Source of the DNA: Isoetes taiwanensis | Lineage: Eukaryota; Streptophyta; Lycopodiopsida; Isoetales; Isoetaceae | Assembly: GCA_021234155.1 (NCBI GenBank) | Contig: JAJEKV010000004.1 | Location: forward strand, 2,435,248 to 2,499,247 | Direction: 5' to 3' | DNA length: 64,000 bases | Shown here: positions 46,690 to 57,913 of the stretch, in pieces | How the letters are laid out: each line of letters opens with the position of its first letter | Position numbering within the stretch: the first letter of the stretch is position 1 | The notes under the pieces: generated by a model | The model's database searches: none | What the model was told of the DNA's origin: nothing | Seen by the model: the letters and a program-made list of their open reading frames with translations, nothing else | Program-made: the position numbers and the translations under genes

Positions 46690-49174
46690 AACACATCTTG
46701 ATGCCCCAAGGCATTTCCAATTTCATTTCTAATTGTATTTCCCAACACATCTAGGCAAGGTGTTCTCCAATTCCTTCCAACCACTTTTCCTTTTCTTTGC
46801 CTGCCTCTTCCTCTTTCCAAGAGTGGCTTGACCCTAGCAAGACTCGTGCCATAGATCTCCTCTTCCTTCAACTCTGGCAAAGATGTTATGATTGTGTCAT
46901 TGACCTCCTCCTCATTCATCCTTTCAAGTCTAGTGTCAAGCTGTCTCATCATCAGTTCCGTGGCTATGAGGAGGGTGGGATCCTTTGAGGCCCATTCCAT
47001 AACCCTAGCAACACAACATTCCAAAGATGCCCTAGCATCTTCCACTGTCAAGCCAACTTTTGGCGTGGGTTTAATGTCATCCTCTAGACTAATTATGTCC
47101 ATCTCAATCCCTTCAGGGATATCAACATGGGTGTCCCCAGATCTACATGAGCACAAAAGCTCCATGCCACCACATGCATTTCCATGTTGGGACCCTAGAA
47201 CTCTAAGGAGGTCCCGATCCCCTGTACTGTCCTTGGTTGGATAACCTTCACTGGTGTTTGCAAACGCGTTTCCCTTGGCACTCCATGGGCAATCAGAACT
47301 TGCCCAATTCCTATGTGCCCCATTCAAAAAGTAGGGTTGGCGGTTCAGATCAAGAGTTTGGATATATGCCTCTTCTCCACTGGGGTCGACGAATGTGGTA
47401 CGCATCATCCGAAATTCGCCTAGCTCCTCGAATAGCCGACTCTATAATTTGCTCTTGTGATGTGTTTATTACAAAACCAAAGATCCTTCATCCCCACGTT
47501 GGCAAGCAAAAATACACTATGGAGTGTTAGTGCATACAAAAGGAGGCAAATTTTAGTCACTTCTACTAATTACCTAGAGTATGCCATGTAGGTCTTCACA
47601 TCATGAACACGCATGTGAAGCAGCCAATCTATCCTCCTGCCTTTTAGTTGGGACTTGGAAATCCCAAGGTGCAATTTTAGTGCCTTGTGCCAAGCTTCTA
47701 TTGCAGCGTTGGTTTCTTGATTGGAATGGGGAAAGATTCCTGTGGCCAAGACCCAATCACAAATGTTGTGAGTCCACTCTTGACTCATGTAGGAGGCCAA
47801 CTTTGGATATTGTGGGTACTTTCTCTTTAAGGTCTCTAACATCCTTGTGGCCTCTTGTCTAACAGCCTCATTGTAATCATCCCCTTTAGTCATTGTTACC
47901 TGGGGGACACTTTGTTCCATACATGATCTCGCCTAACTCCTTAAACATTTGGTTTCTCAAATCCTTGTTCTTCACATGCTTTGTCAACCACTTCAACCAA
48001 TCTCTTCTCACATGCCAAATGCAAAGATGGACACGTACGCTAGGGAAAAACTACGGTGGAGAAAGTTAACACATGGTCAAAATGGACACAAAACAAATTA
48101 AAACTCAAATGAAGATATCTAGGGAAACATTATTACCTTTTTTATTGCATGTATTTCGGCGTCACAAGAATCGGTGATAAAACATGAGGGCTTCCATGTT
48201 GAATCATGAAGTTCGACCCACACTTTAATCCATTGAGAGTGAAGAGGTAATACCTTCAATGTAAATAGAAACACGCTTTAGCAAACTTAATTTCCAAGGA
48301 ACATCAAAACGAGCAACCAAACCTCTTCTCGTTTGTCTTGTAGGTAGAGTCGAGGCATATAGCCCTATCCTTTCCAAATCTCAATAAGGTATCCCTTTGA
48401 ATGGGCGTCATGACCCCAAGTTGAAAGATGCCACCTTGCTCGTAATAAAAGACACTATCTTGGTGTTGTTGCATCCATATATGGATGCTTGTTGCTTGGT
48501 CTTCATGCAACTTCCAAACAGTTCGAGCCACTAACTTGTCAATGTTGTAGATTTCATGCATCTTCACCATGTCGTCTCTGCAAAGCCCATCCAACCCAAC
48601 TAGCTCCTTCTTCAAGTTCACCCTCTCCTGGTGGATGTTCATCACCATTCTAGGTGAATGCACTAGCTTCTATTTGATCCATTCTTTCTTTTCAGCCGTG
48701 AGCCATGGTGCTAGCCTATACCTCAACCCTTTCTCAATAGGTAGTGCTTTATCGTGGCAGATTGCACCTTCCTGGTTCACATGATCCCATTTGTGGTAGG
48801 TAATTTGAGTGCAATCAGGAAGAAGGTAGAGCTGTTTCAAAGTAAAATGACAACCCGTGAGGTGGGAATGTGGCACTCTCACACCAATTGAGTACCTTCC
48901 CCTTGCGGATCAGGACCCTGGTGCTCTAACATGATCCAGGGTAGTCGACTGTGGTCAAAATGCCCTTTTGCAGGGTCTGTTTGCCAAATGCCTGCTTGCA
49001 GCTGCCACTAGAAATGATGTCAGAGCTTGCACCACTGCAAGGAGATGGATTTGAGTTGTTCCAGGCACTTACACCCTCAATCTTCTCGTCCAGGTCCATG
49101 CCAAACTCCCCGTCGCCGTCATCAAACTGAGACAGGGCAAAACAAAAGCAGGTGATTCTATGGGATGGTATCAC
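46690..49174 (-). pseudogene. MULE/MuDR-type transposase gene, near-intact core
   Basis: Minus-strand exons: N-terminal part (49174-48926, then YSIGVRVPHSHLTGCHFTL, ITYHKWDHVNQEGAICHDKA, LPIEKGLRYRLAPWLTAEKK); middle part to about 48318 with RAICLDSTYKTN (first D); 48253-48137 with CFITDSCDAEIHAI (second D); about 48045-47930 with VHLCIWHVRRDWLKWL; 47920-47570 with NQETNAAIEAWHKALKLHLG (E) and LKGRRIDWLL; and a C-terminal part to about 46.7 kb. The order matches plant MULE transposases, which cut and paste DNA. A TAG stop at 48670-48672 interrupts the frame after EWIK, and the frame is identical on both sides. The SWIM zinc finger is degenerate (SSDCPWSAKGNAFANT lacks the CxC and CxH ligands). 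A small frame slip lies near 47.92 kb. Probably inactive. Confidence 0.75.
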
Positions 49175-49344
49175 CGTACATGGGCTGAGAATTAATAAAA
49201 TTCCAGCGGAGTGGACTCACGACGATGCAATGGCCATCGATCTGGTCCTACGTCTGTGGTCCCGATATTGTCACGTGTCGGGCATGCAAGTGAGTAGCTG
49301 GAGTGATTCCACCTTGCGGAATTACAAAGACGTCCGAAGCAATT

Positions 49345-49800
49345 AAAATCGGGCGATTCGCCTCGGCGGAATTGTCCACCGGGCGAGTTGTAACGGGGTG
49401 ATTCTCACGGCGAATTACATTGGAGTGATTCCGCGCGTAATTGGTTCGGGTGATTCCGCCGCGCTAAGTGTAATGGGTGATTTTACCGCGGCGATATCGC
49501 CGACAGGATTCCATCTCGTAGAATCGCCACGGGTGATTTCGCGGGATGAATGCTAGAACGCGATTCCATTCGGTGGTATCAAGGAGTGTGATTCCGTCCG
49601 CTACGGAATAAAGAAGCGGTGATTCCGTTCGGTGGTATTATATCGTGGTGATTCTGCGGGGAGATATAGAACAGACGGCCAGGATGCACCCTGTAGAGAG
49701 AGGGCTACGATACATCAAAGGGTACCTGACTCTGTCAGGTACAGAAAACGGAAGCTCCGGAACAGATCCTGTTCTCAGAGGGTCTGTGATTCCGCGGGAG
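49345..49800. repeat. Degenerate array of GTGATTCC motifs beside the MULE
   Basis: About a dozen copies of a GGTGATTCCGC-like motif, each followed by CG-rich sequence, at roughly 30-45 bp spacing, in GC-richer DNA than its surroundings. Location just upstream of the transposase gene suggests subterminal transposase-binding repeats. Confidence 0.65.
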
Positions 49801-50879
49801 AGTATTCACCGCGATGGAATCACCAAAACCAAGGTAAAGCTATTTTCACCCTGCTTTGAAAGTAGAATGATGAGCATTTGCAGTAACATACACATTTGTA
49901 GGCTCCCCAATGATGGCTACCAGTAGTATGTGCCAAGCAATCATGATTTAGATGGTCAAAACCATGTTAAAATCTTATATAATGGTTTTAACAAGCCATT
50001 AATAAAGCACTATGTATGCATGAATATGTGGAATTTGTCTCACAAACCACAATTGGTTTTAAAATACCATTGTACAACATTGATAACAACATCAATAACC
50101 ACTATAAGTTTGGACAAACCACTATAACATGTGGTTTTCTTCTACTAAATTAATTTATGCATAAAGAACCACATATATGATGGTTTTTGCATGATATGAT
50201 ACTAGTTAAATATAGTTGTTCTTTTTTGCACTCCTTGTGTAACAGTTCTAAACAGGAATCTTCTCTAGGTAGGATGTTGCACCAATGAATGTTGTAGATG
50301 TTCTTAGGTTCGGCATATCTTTATCTACCCACTTGTGACTAGTATGATGCATGCAAATGAAACAAAGACCAAAGTTTGAATCTGCTTGTTGGCATCTTTG
50401 GTGCTTTGCGAAAATGCTTTTCAACAACAAGAAAGACAGGGAAGGCCCTCCAACTGATGTTCATTGCTGTTGGACTGATGTTAGAACCCTGAAAGTAATG
50501 TGAATGGACATGTCCACTTTGCGAGGTGGGCAATGTCCTCTCAAACTCATCGATCAGGTTTTTGGTGCTATTTATCTAGGCCCTTATGAAAGACCAGGTC
50601 TTCGTGTTGATGACTTGGAAGAGTGACTTTCCAATGGAGGCTTTGTTCATTGAACAAGACCGTTGTCTTTGTCTGGCTGACTGCATGAGCGAGCCATCAG
50701 ATACATTGAATGTTATGTCTGAATGACTGCACGAGCTATCTAGTAGGCTGCATGCTTTGATAGTTGTTTCTTATTCATTAGTTGATTCTGAGGTAAATTT
50801 GTCAGTGTGTTGTTGTTTCTACCAACCAGATTGTCGAGGTATAACAAACATCTTTATCTGACCTCATCCTATGAAATCT
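49801..50879. other. Spacer, no gene seen
   Basis: Contains repeated ACCATTG and AACCAC motifs around 49.95-50.2 kb. No coding exon recognised. Confidence 0.4.
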
Positions 50880-51234
50880 GGAGCATCCGTATATCTAAGG
50901 AAGAAGCGGTTTATCCAGATACAAAATGGTGGTTTACCCAAAAAACCACCATTTTCTATCCGGATAGACCACGAGCAAATTGAACGGTGTTGATGTTCCG
51001 GGGACATATCATCTTTGGATTGATCATAGATTCGGTTCAAAAACCTTCTACATTGCCTTGCCTTTCTCTAAAACATCGATTGATAAAGAGAGGAAGAGAT
51101 TTGGGCAAGAGCCAAGCGGGATCAAAGAAAAGCAGTACAAGAAACTTATGATTCAAGCTTGAAATCAGGAGCATTTGGATAAACCACTTTTGTGTCCGGA
51201 TAAACCACTTTCAGCTATAGATATACGGACGCCT
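50880..51234. mobile_element. MITE-like element with about 40-bp inverted ends
   Basis: Left end 50880-50920 (GGAGCATCCGTATATCTA, later GGTTTATCCAGAT) matches the reverse complement of 51196-51234 (GGCGTCCGTATATCTATAG, later GGTTTATCCGGA) with small indels. Inside lies a 22-bp inverted pair (50914-50935 and 50943-50964, AAAATGGTGGTTT). The small ORF inside (50980-51162) is unrecognised. Target duplication not clear. Confidence 0.65.
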
Positions 51235-51343
51235 ATCCCGTTGTAGATATCTGGCGTCCTACATTTGTCCTTTTAGGGCAACCCAAAGAAAAGCATTACA
51301 TTGGGTGGCCCATATGAATGATTCATGCCCTTTATCTCCATAA

Positions 51344-51711
51344 GGGACGCCTCACATGTAGCGTCTCCTGCGCCTCCCCAATGTGAACGTCCCCGGCAAG
51401 AATTTTGGGGCGTTCACATGTTGGACATCGCCGTCGCTACACCATCACCGGTTTTTGCTACACCAGCACCGGTTTTTGCTACTCGGTCACTGTTTTTGCA
51501 CCACAACTTCAAGATTGCTTCAAGATTTTACCTATTGTTGCAGGTGAAGACCGAAATTTACTGGAAACGGAGGTCAAGACGTCCAAACGCTGAAGCAGCC
51601 GGTCGATCAGGAACTGCTGGAGCAGTTTGACGTCCAACGGTTTGAACGTTGAGCCGCCCGGCAAAAAAACTTAACATGTGAATATCTTTTTTGTTACATG
51701 TGAAGCGTCCC
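51344..51711. mobile_element. Harbinger-like MITE with TAA target duplication
   Basis: Inverted ends GGGACGCCTCACATGTA (51344-51360) and TACATGTGAAGCGTCCC (51695-51711) differ at one base and are flanked by TAA at 51341-51343 and 51712-51714. A 3-bp TWA duplication is typical of PIF/Harbinger elements. Internal short repeats (ACACCAGCACCGGTTTTTGC) occur near 51.45 kb. It ends 229 bp before the ARL5 ATG, so it may contribute promoter sequence. Confidence 0.75.
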
Positions 51712-51940
51712 TAACGCATCTCTACGTGGACGGTGACGCGGCAAAAAATAGGAAAAAGGGGCCGCGTATGAGAAATTGTTGTTCAAAATATGCACCATAG
51801 CCGGCCCTCTGCCCTGTTGCGCACTATCCATCGATTATTGCCCTACTTCCCATCTTCAATTCCGGTCTCACTCCCACCTGCAGGATCCAGAAGCATGTAA
51901 GTGCCTTATTATTCCTCTGAAGTTTTTTGGGTGTTGTAGG

Positions 51941-52856
51941 ATGGGAGCTTTCATGTCCAGGATTTGGTTTATGCTGTTTCCGGCAAAGGAATATAAAATA
52001 GTCGTAGTTGGCCTTGATAATGCTGGCAAGACAACTACACTCTATAAGCTTCATCTTGGCGAAGTAGTGGTCACACAACCTACTGTTGGAAGCAATGTCG
52101 AAGAAATTGTGTACAAGAATATCAGATTTGAGGTATGGTCTGTTGGAAATTGTTTAGGCCTGTTTTATTCTTGAGGATTTTGCTAGAATAGTTTTAGCGC
52201 TGATGGTGTAGTCAGATTTCTTCTATAAGTTGTTTCCCAAACGCTGTTACTCTTCTATCACATAACATAGATAATTGTCTGAACTTGGAAGCTTTGATCT
52301 AACTAATAACATTAATATTTGCTACCACCAATAGACCTTCTTTCCAGGCTTACTGATAGTTTTAAAACTTAACTAAGAAGTGCAACACTTTTTGATAATT
52401 CAGTCGGGATTTCTAGTTCATGTGCCTTCCTCTTAGTTTTCTCTACTGTTTAGGTTTTTTATGTCCATATGCCTTCTTCTTAGTCTTTCTACTGTTTAGG
52501 TATGGGATTTAGGTGGCCAAGAACGATTGCGGATGTCATGGGCAACATATTTTAGAGGGACCCATGCTGTGATATTAGTTGTTGATAGTACAGACCGTGC
52601 AAGGGTTGCAGTAATCAAGGATGAACTCTTTAGGCTCTTGCAACATGAAGATCTTCAGCAAGCAGTGGTTCTAGTATTTGCAAATAAGCAAGATTTGAAG
52701 GATGCAATGACACCAGCAGAAATCAGTGATGCGTTGTCACTGCATGCGATCAAGAATCATGATTGGCACATCCAGGCCTGCTGTGCTTTGACAGGAGAAG
52801 GGTTGTTTGATGGTTTAGGATGGATTGCACAACATGTTACTGGGAATAAAGCTTGA
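51941..52856 (+). CDS. ARL5: ADP-ribosylation factor-like GTPase ARL5, two exons
   Basis: Small Golgi-associated GTPase of 182 residues; ARL5 proteins act at the trans-Golgi in endosome-to-Golgi traffic. Exons 51941-52132 and 52500-52856, GT-AG, phase 0 at E|VWDLGG. The start MGAFMSRIW gives Gly2 for N-myristoylation and matches the family; a longer upstream frame exists but is not ARF-like. G1 is GLDNAGKT (residues 24-31), G2 T48, G3 DLGGQ (67-71), G4 NKQD (126-129) and G5 CAL (159-161); all are intact. Long identical runs to animal and plant ARL5 ([48 protein letters not shown]) make identity secure. A 5' leader intron ending in GTTGTAG|G before the ATG is possible. Confidence 0.95.
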
Positions 52857-55267
52857 GCTTGGACATACATTTAATGGTATCTTTGGCTCGCTCATTCGAA
52901 TATATCTGTCTGGTATGCTCTGCAGTTTGGAATATTGCTAGGTTATGTTTAGCCTAAATAATGCATGCCTGTTTTACATTTGAGGGCAAGGTCGAACACA
53001 TGATACAATCAAAAGAGGGCTGAAGGAAAATTGCTGGTAGACATAATGCTTACCCTAGGTGGAGGTAAAATATGAGCAGATAAAGAAGACATTTTAGATT
53101 CGATAAGATGTCTTCTAACCATAATTTGGGAGATTTTAAGCAATTCCCGTAGTTTGTTAAAATAGGTGTTTTCTTCTGGTAAGAGGAAGGGTAAAATGGG
53201 CTAAATTAAGCTGCCTTGGTCTTTCAATAGCTAGTGCGTTCATAGTCAGTGAGAGTCTTCAAAAGTCAAATCCATCATATGCATTCCTGCATTAAGCAGC
53301 ATCTTTTTGGCTTCGTATCTAAGGAAGTAGACTTTGAGTTATGAATTTAGAAAATTATTTTCCATCTAATTCAGATTGCTTGTTAATATCGAATGGCTGT
53401 CAATCTTGGTTCAAGGGTTAAAAAAGTGTTCAGACCCATTCCCTTCCAGCTTGGAAAGCTTAGTATCAAGTGCTTGTTGATGTGCTGTTTAAACTCGTAC
53501 TCATTGGTTCTTGAAAGATGCTCAAAAATTTGCAGATGGATAAAACAAAAATTGAATTTGCACAAATGGTCAAAGTCTTCTATTTTCCCTGCTCTCATGG
53601 GTCAAGTCTAAATGCAGAAGCTATGCCTGTGGACTTCATGTACAATACTACAAAGTGCTTATAATATTACCTGAACAATTAGTGATGCCTTATTGTAAAT
53701 ATTACAAGAATTTGTCGCGACGACATTCGTTGCTACTGCTTTGTGCTTTTTAGTTTGCATGTTGTAAATATGAATGTAATATGATGTTGACAATAACATA
53801 GGCATATACAACATGGAATGATTTACACCTTCTAGTAAAATTTTAAATGGCTTTGAAGCTAGTGTATTTGTTCAATAAAGATTTGTATCTAGCATCCTTT
53901 GCTTCTTCCTATTCATGTATTCATTTTGCATGACGACGAGGCAAAATATTGAAGGTGCCATATATTGCCTTTTGCACTATAGCCAAACATGTGTTTTGCT
54001 TGTTCATTGGAGATGGAGACCCAAGCCTCCACTTGAATTCACTCCGATCCAAATTGTCCAAGCATTGTTCTACTCTTCGTTGAATTACTTTTGCAGCTGC
54101 TCTTTACATGAAACACCTCTACAGTATATTGCGACTTCCCATCTCCAATATATCTGAAATTAGAGAAGTCCATGAAACGGTGTTCATCTAATTTGCAGCT
54201 GCTAGTTCTAATTTGTTGCATTTCTTAAGGCACGTGTGCCACATATATAGGGCATATATACCTTACAACCTGCAAGCACATAATATCGGATGAATTGTTT
54301 TTCCCTTGAAAATAACCACCTATTTAGAATCACATTCTACCATGCTTCTAATGCTAAACAGACCTCTAGTATTATTCATATTGGCAATTATCCAGCATGG
54401 CAGAATTTCAAGCCTAGTACTATGGTTTGTATATCTCTATGTTGATGAGGAAAAAAAGCTAGCTCTAGAGGAGCAGAGGAAGGACAGTACACAAATTACT
54501 ATGCATTTAGGGGTCTCACATATTCACTATTTAGTAAGGGCCTGCAGAGTGAAGGCAAGTCTAGCAAAAACACCATTCAATGGTGTAGTATCCAGTTATG
54601 TTGTGCTATGTGTCTTCAAAACTTTATCTCTTTCAAGGTGTTTTCCTCTACATTGCTTTATGCTGAGCATCCTGTCTTTCCTCTCACGTTGTAGCAGTAG
54701 TAGCACTTGGAAGACATGTATAACGTTATGAAAATATAAGCATCATATGTTTAGATGATGAATCCACATATGTTAGTCCCCTGGGATGTTCAATGATCCT
54801 CTAGCTTCTTTCTGCCATATTTGCTTCATCTATATCCATATTTGCTCCATCACGAAAATGGATGGCCATTGGAAAGATTATGTTGTAATTACACATTCAA
54901 TAGCAGAATCGTTGGTACTCTAACTTGGCTACTCATGTAAGTGTTAGAAAGGAAGTTATTGATACGCTCTTAGAGACAAGTTCAGAAGCAAGACTGAGAC
55001 TAAAAAGGTCTTGTTTCGCGATGCCGGCTTTACTTTGTGCTTTTAATTTTCATTTTGTTAAGTGCTTTGTGTTTTTTATTTGCATTTTTTGAAGATGGAT
55101 GCATATCTACATATTTCATCATAACTTAAGATGATTTTGAGCTAGATATTTTGTCCAATAAGATTTGCATTATGTCGATTGCTTCTTCTTATTCATTATT
55201 CAGTCTATGCATGTAAAACATTAAAAGTTGGTGTTAGTGCACTTTTGAAAATTCACGGAGTTCGTTG

Positions 55268-55341
55268 GAGCAATAGGTGTCGGGTTACCCAAGTAATTGC
55301 ACTTGAGCAATAGGTGATGGGTTACCCGAGTAATTGCACTT
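55268..55341. repeat. 37-bp tandem duplication
   Basis: GAGCAATAGGTGTCGGGTTA... at 55268 is repeated at 55305 with three changes. Confidence 0.85.
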
Positions 55342-56806
55342 GGTTTATAGATGCTACAATGTGATGTTGCATTTGTTGGACGATGTTTTTATTTATTACT
55401 TTATGTCAATGTAGTAAGTCGAAGGTAGAATGCAAACCCTTGTTCATATTCAATGCAAACCCTTTGATTTATAGATTGCAATGATAAACAATCAAGAACA
55501 AAGTAGGGAGAGTGTTTACAATGTTTGCAAAGTATGATAGCATATAGTTGAAGGGAGAGACCTACAAAATTAGTTACTCATTGTTTGCAAATGTCTAAGT
55601 GTGATATGCCAACAAATTGTGTGCATCTCGAATTCCACGACTTATGTCTTTGCGCTTAGAGCCACCGGTATTGCCAACATTGCCACAACCTCAAACAGAA
55701 TGTTAAGAGAAGGCCTACTACTTGGATTAATTCTTAAGAAACAGGCCAATTTTTTTGAATTGCCCACATAGAGAGAAGTAAGCCAGTTTTTTTAAATTGC
55801 CCACGTAGCCAGAAGTAAGATTATATCTTATGCATTTGGGGATCGATGATTTGTGCTTTTATCTTGATACTACCTCTTTGAACACTCAGCTAGGGAGCTC
55901 GCTGCTAAAACTGTCCTCTCATTGAATGTTTTAAAAAAAAAGCGAATCTGGAGCTAGATTTTTCTGACAAATCAAGTTGCAGTTATGTAGCAAAAGGATT
56001 GACAACACCTCGATTAAGTTAGTCGGCCCATAATTCAAGCACAAACAAAGTATTCCGTTGTATGAGTCACGTTGTCCCTATCTCAAACTCTTCGCTTATG
56101 ACAGCAAGCAAGGCGGTGGATTAATATTTCTGTTTCTATGCGTACAGAAGAAAAGACTAAGTAAATCAATGCACTGCCTCAAATCCTGAACTCGTTCAGT
56201 AGTTTAATTTGTTCCTATGGACGCCAGTATGGACTCGCATGTGGACACTGGGTTGGATTGCTGTAAACTGTTGCCAATGGGCATAAAGCCGAAATAATCC
56301 ATTGCTTCAAATTTCAAGTTCCGGCTTCTTTAACAGATCTGATCAAATCGGATCTTTACGATGCTTCTGAAACTAACAAAAAATGCTCCATCTCTCGATT
56401 AACTTAATTCATCTAAGATCTAAACGGAGCCAGATTATGCTTTCTGCCCTCTTTCCTCTTCTAATTTCCAAACAAAATACAGATGTAATATAAAAGCCTA
56501 CATAATTCCTATGCTTTTGAAGGATCGTTGCCAATGGTTTCTTGACAAAAAAGAAAGAATGGCTTAAGCCACATCCAACTCAAATTATCTTGTGATGTCG
56601 GAACTATGATCTTAAATTAAGGCTAAATAGAGCTACGATAAACAGGAGCTAAGAACCCTGATTTTTTACCTTGGTGGAACATCATAAGACGAGGATCCAT
56701 ACCTTTGTGGAGCATCTTCTGCTCTCATTTTCTTTCGCGCTTGTGTGCCCTGCAAATCTAACCTGGACACATGCATGCCTTCCACAGTAGATAAACTTCG
56801 ATGTTA

Positions 56807-56901
56807 GATCTGGCTTTGCTCTCCTTTCAGCGACCTCTTCTCGGCTTCTTTAGCTTGGATCTGGCTTTGCTCTCCTTTCCGCAACCTCTTCTTGGCTTCT
56901 C
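56807..56901. repeat. 51-bp tandem duplication
   Basis: GATCTGGCTTTGCTCTCCTT starts at 56807 and 56858; the copies differ at a few sites. The repetitive minus-strand ORF here is an artefact. Confidence 0.85.
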
Positions 56902-57043
56902 CTTGCATTGATCCGAGTACCTGACCTTTGCCCTTTATATATAACGCCAAACAATAGGCTAGAAACTTGCAGAAAATCGGTGAAAGCTTCACACACATAT
57001 TCGAAACTTCCAGAGGAAACTAGCTCCTTCCAAACTTTTTGTT

Positions 57044-57117
57044 AGGGGTAATGTTCGGGTGCCGGGCGAGCCAGTGGCCGCACCCCGCATAATGGCCTGC
57101 ACCCGAACATTCCCCCT
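57044..57117. repeat. 19-bp inverted repeat at the left edge of the Crypton-like element
   Basis: AGGGGTAATGTTCGGGTGC (57044-57062) pairs with 57099-57117 with one mismatch around a 36-bp GC-rich loop. It ends two bases before the palindromic boundary site at 57119. Confidence 0.85.
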
Positions 57118-57118
57118 C

Positions 57119-57144
57119 GAAATGTTAGGGCTAGGCCACATTTC
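57119..57144 (+). repeat. Left palindromic boundary site
   Basis: 7-bp arms GAAATGT and ACATTTC around TAGGGCTAGGCC. Confidence 0.85.
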
Positions 57145-57913
57145 GCACGTGTAGCCACATTTCGCACATTTTGGACCTCAGTCTTCACATTTCTGGCGAG
57201 CTTAGCGAGGTCGGCTATGGCGGTCCATTAGCCGCTTGCCTTCCTTGTCCACTTTTTTGCTTGCTCCAGTCGTCTTTTTTGTGTTGCGGTGTTTTGGCGT
57301 TGATTTTGGCGCTGGCGCCTCGATTTTGTGATTTTCAGTGGCGCCTGCATCTTTGGTCTTGATTCAGCATTATATGACAGCATTTTCACAGGTTTAGCAT
57401 GATTATTTTTTGTAAACTGAATGTTTGATGATTATCTTTCGTATTTGGCATGATTTTCTTGAAATGCATGTGTCCTAACATGTTTTTCTTGCAGATTTCG
57501 TCGGCTGGAGGTACATGCAACAGTGGAGCATCATTTTTTGCAGAAGATCTTGATATCTTGGCGACATCTTCAGGTAAAATGACGAGTTCTTGTTATTTTT
57601 GCATGTTTGTACGAAAATATGACTGATCCATGTGCTTTTTTTGCAGTTGTGTCGGCTGGAGTAACATGCAAGCCTATCCCGACCTTCCTTGCTTGCTTCC
57701 GTGCTTTCTTGCAAGCCTATCCCGACCTTTCTTATGCAGATCAATTTGCTATGCAGATTAGTGTGTACCGTGCAAAACTTTATGCTTATAACTTGAGCTA
57801 TTTGCGTTACCCTAAGGTCTGTGATGGCTAAATACCTTGTTTTTATGGCCTTTTTATTTTGCTTTGTGAACATTATTGCTTATAAGGTTCTGTTCTTTGT
57901 CTGGCCTGTAAAG

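Larger units (their letters stand above)
52857..57043. other. ARL5 3' region and spacer, no gene seen
   Basis: Only short unrelated ORFs. The first few hundred bases are probably 3' UTR. Small repeats are listed separately. A TATCTTATGC-type AT-rich spacer fills the rest. Confidence 0.45.

Noticed and set aside
46061-46732. Long Tyr/Ile/Phe-rich ORFs on both strands
   Set aside because: They are produced by the 15-bp minisatellite, whose period is a multiple of three.
54306-54731. 141-codon plus-strand ORF downstream of ARL5
   Set aside because: No recognised motif, low-complexity hydrophobic composition and no promoter or splice context.
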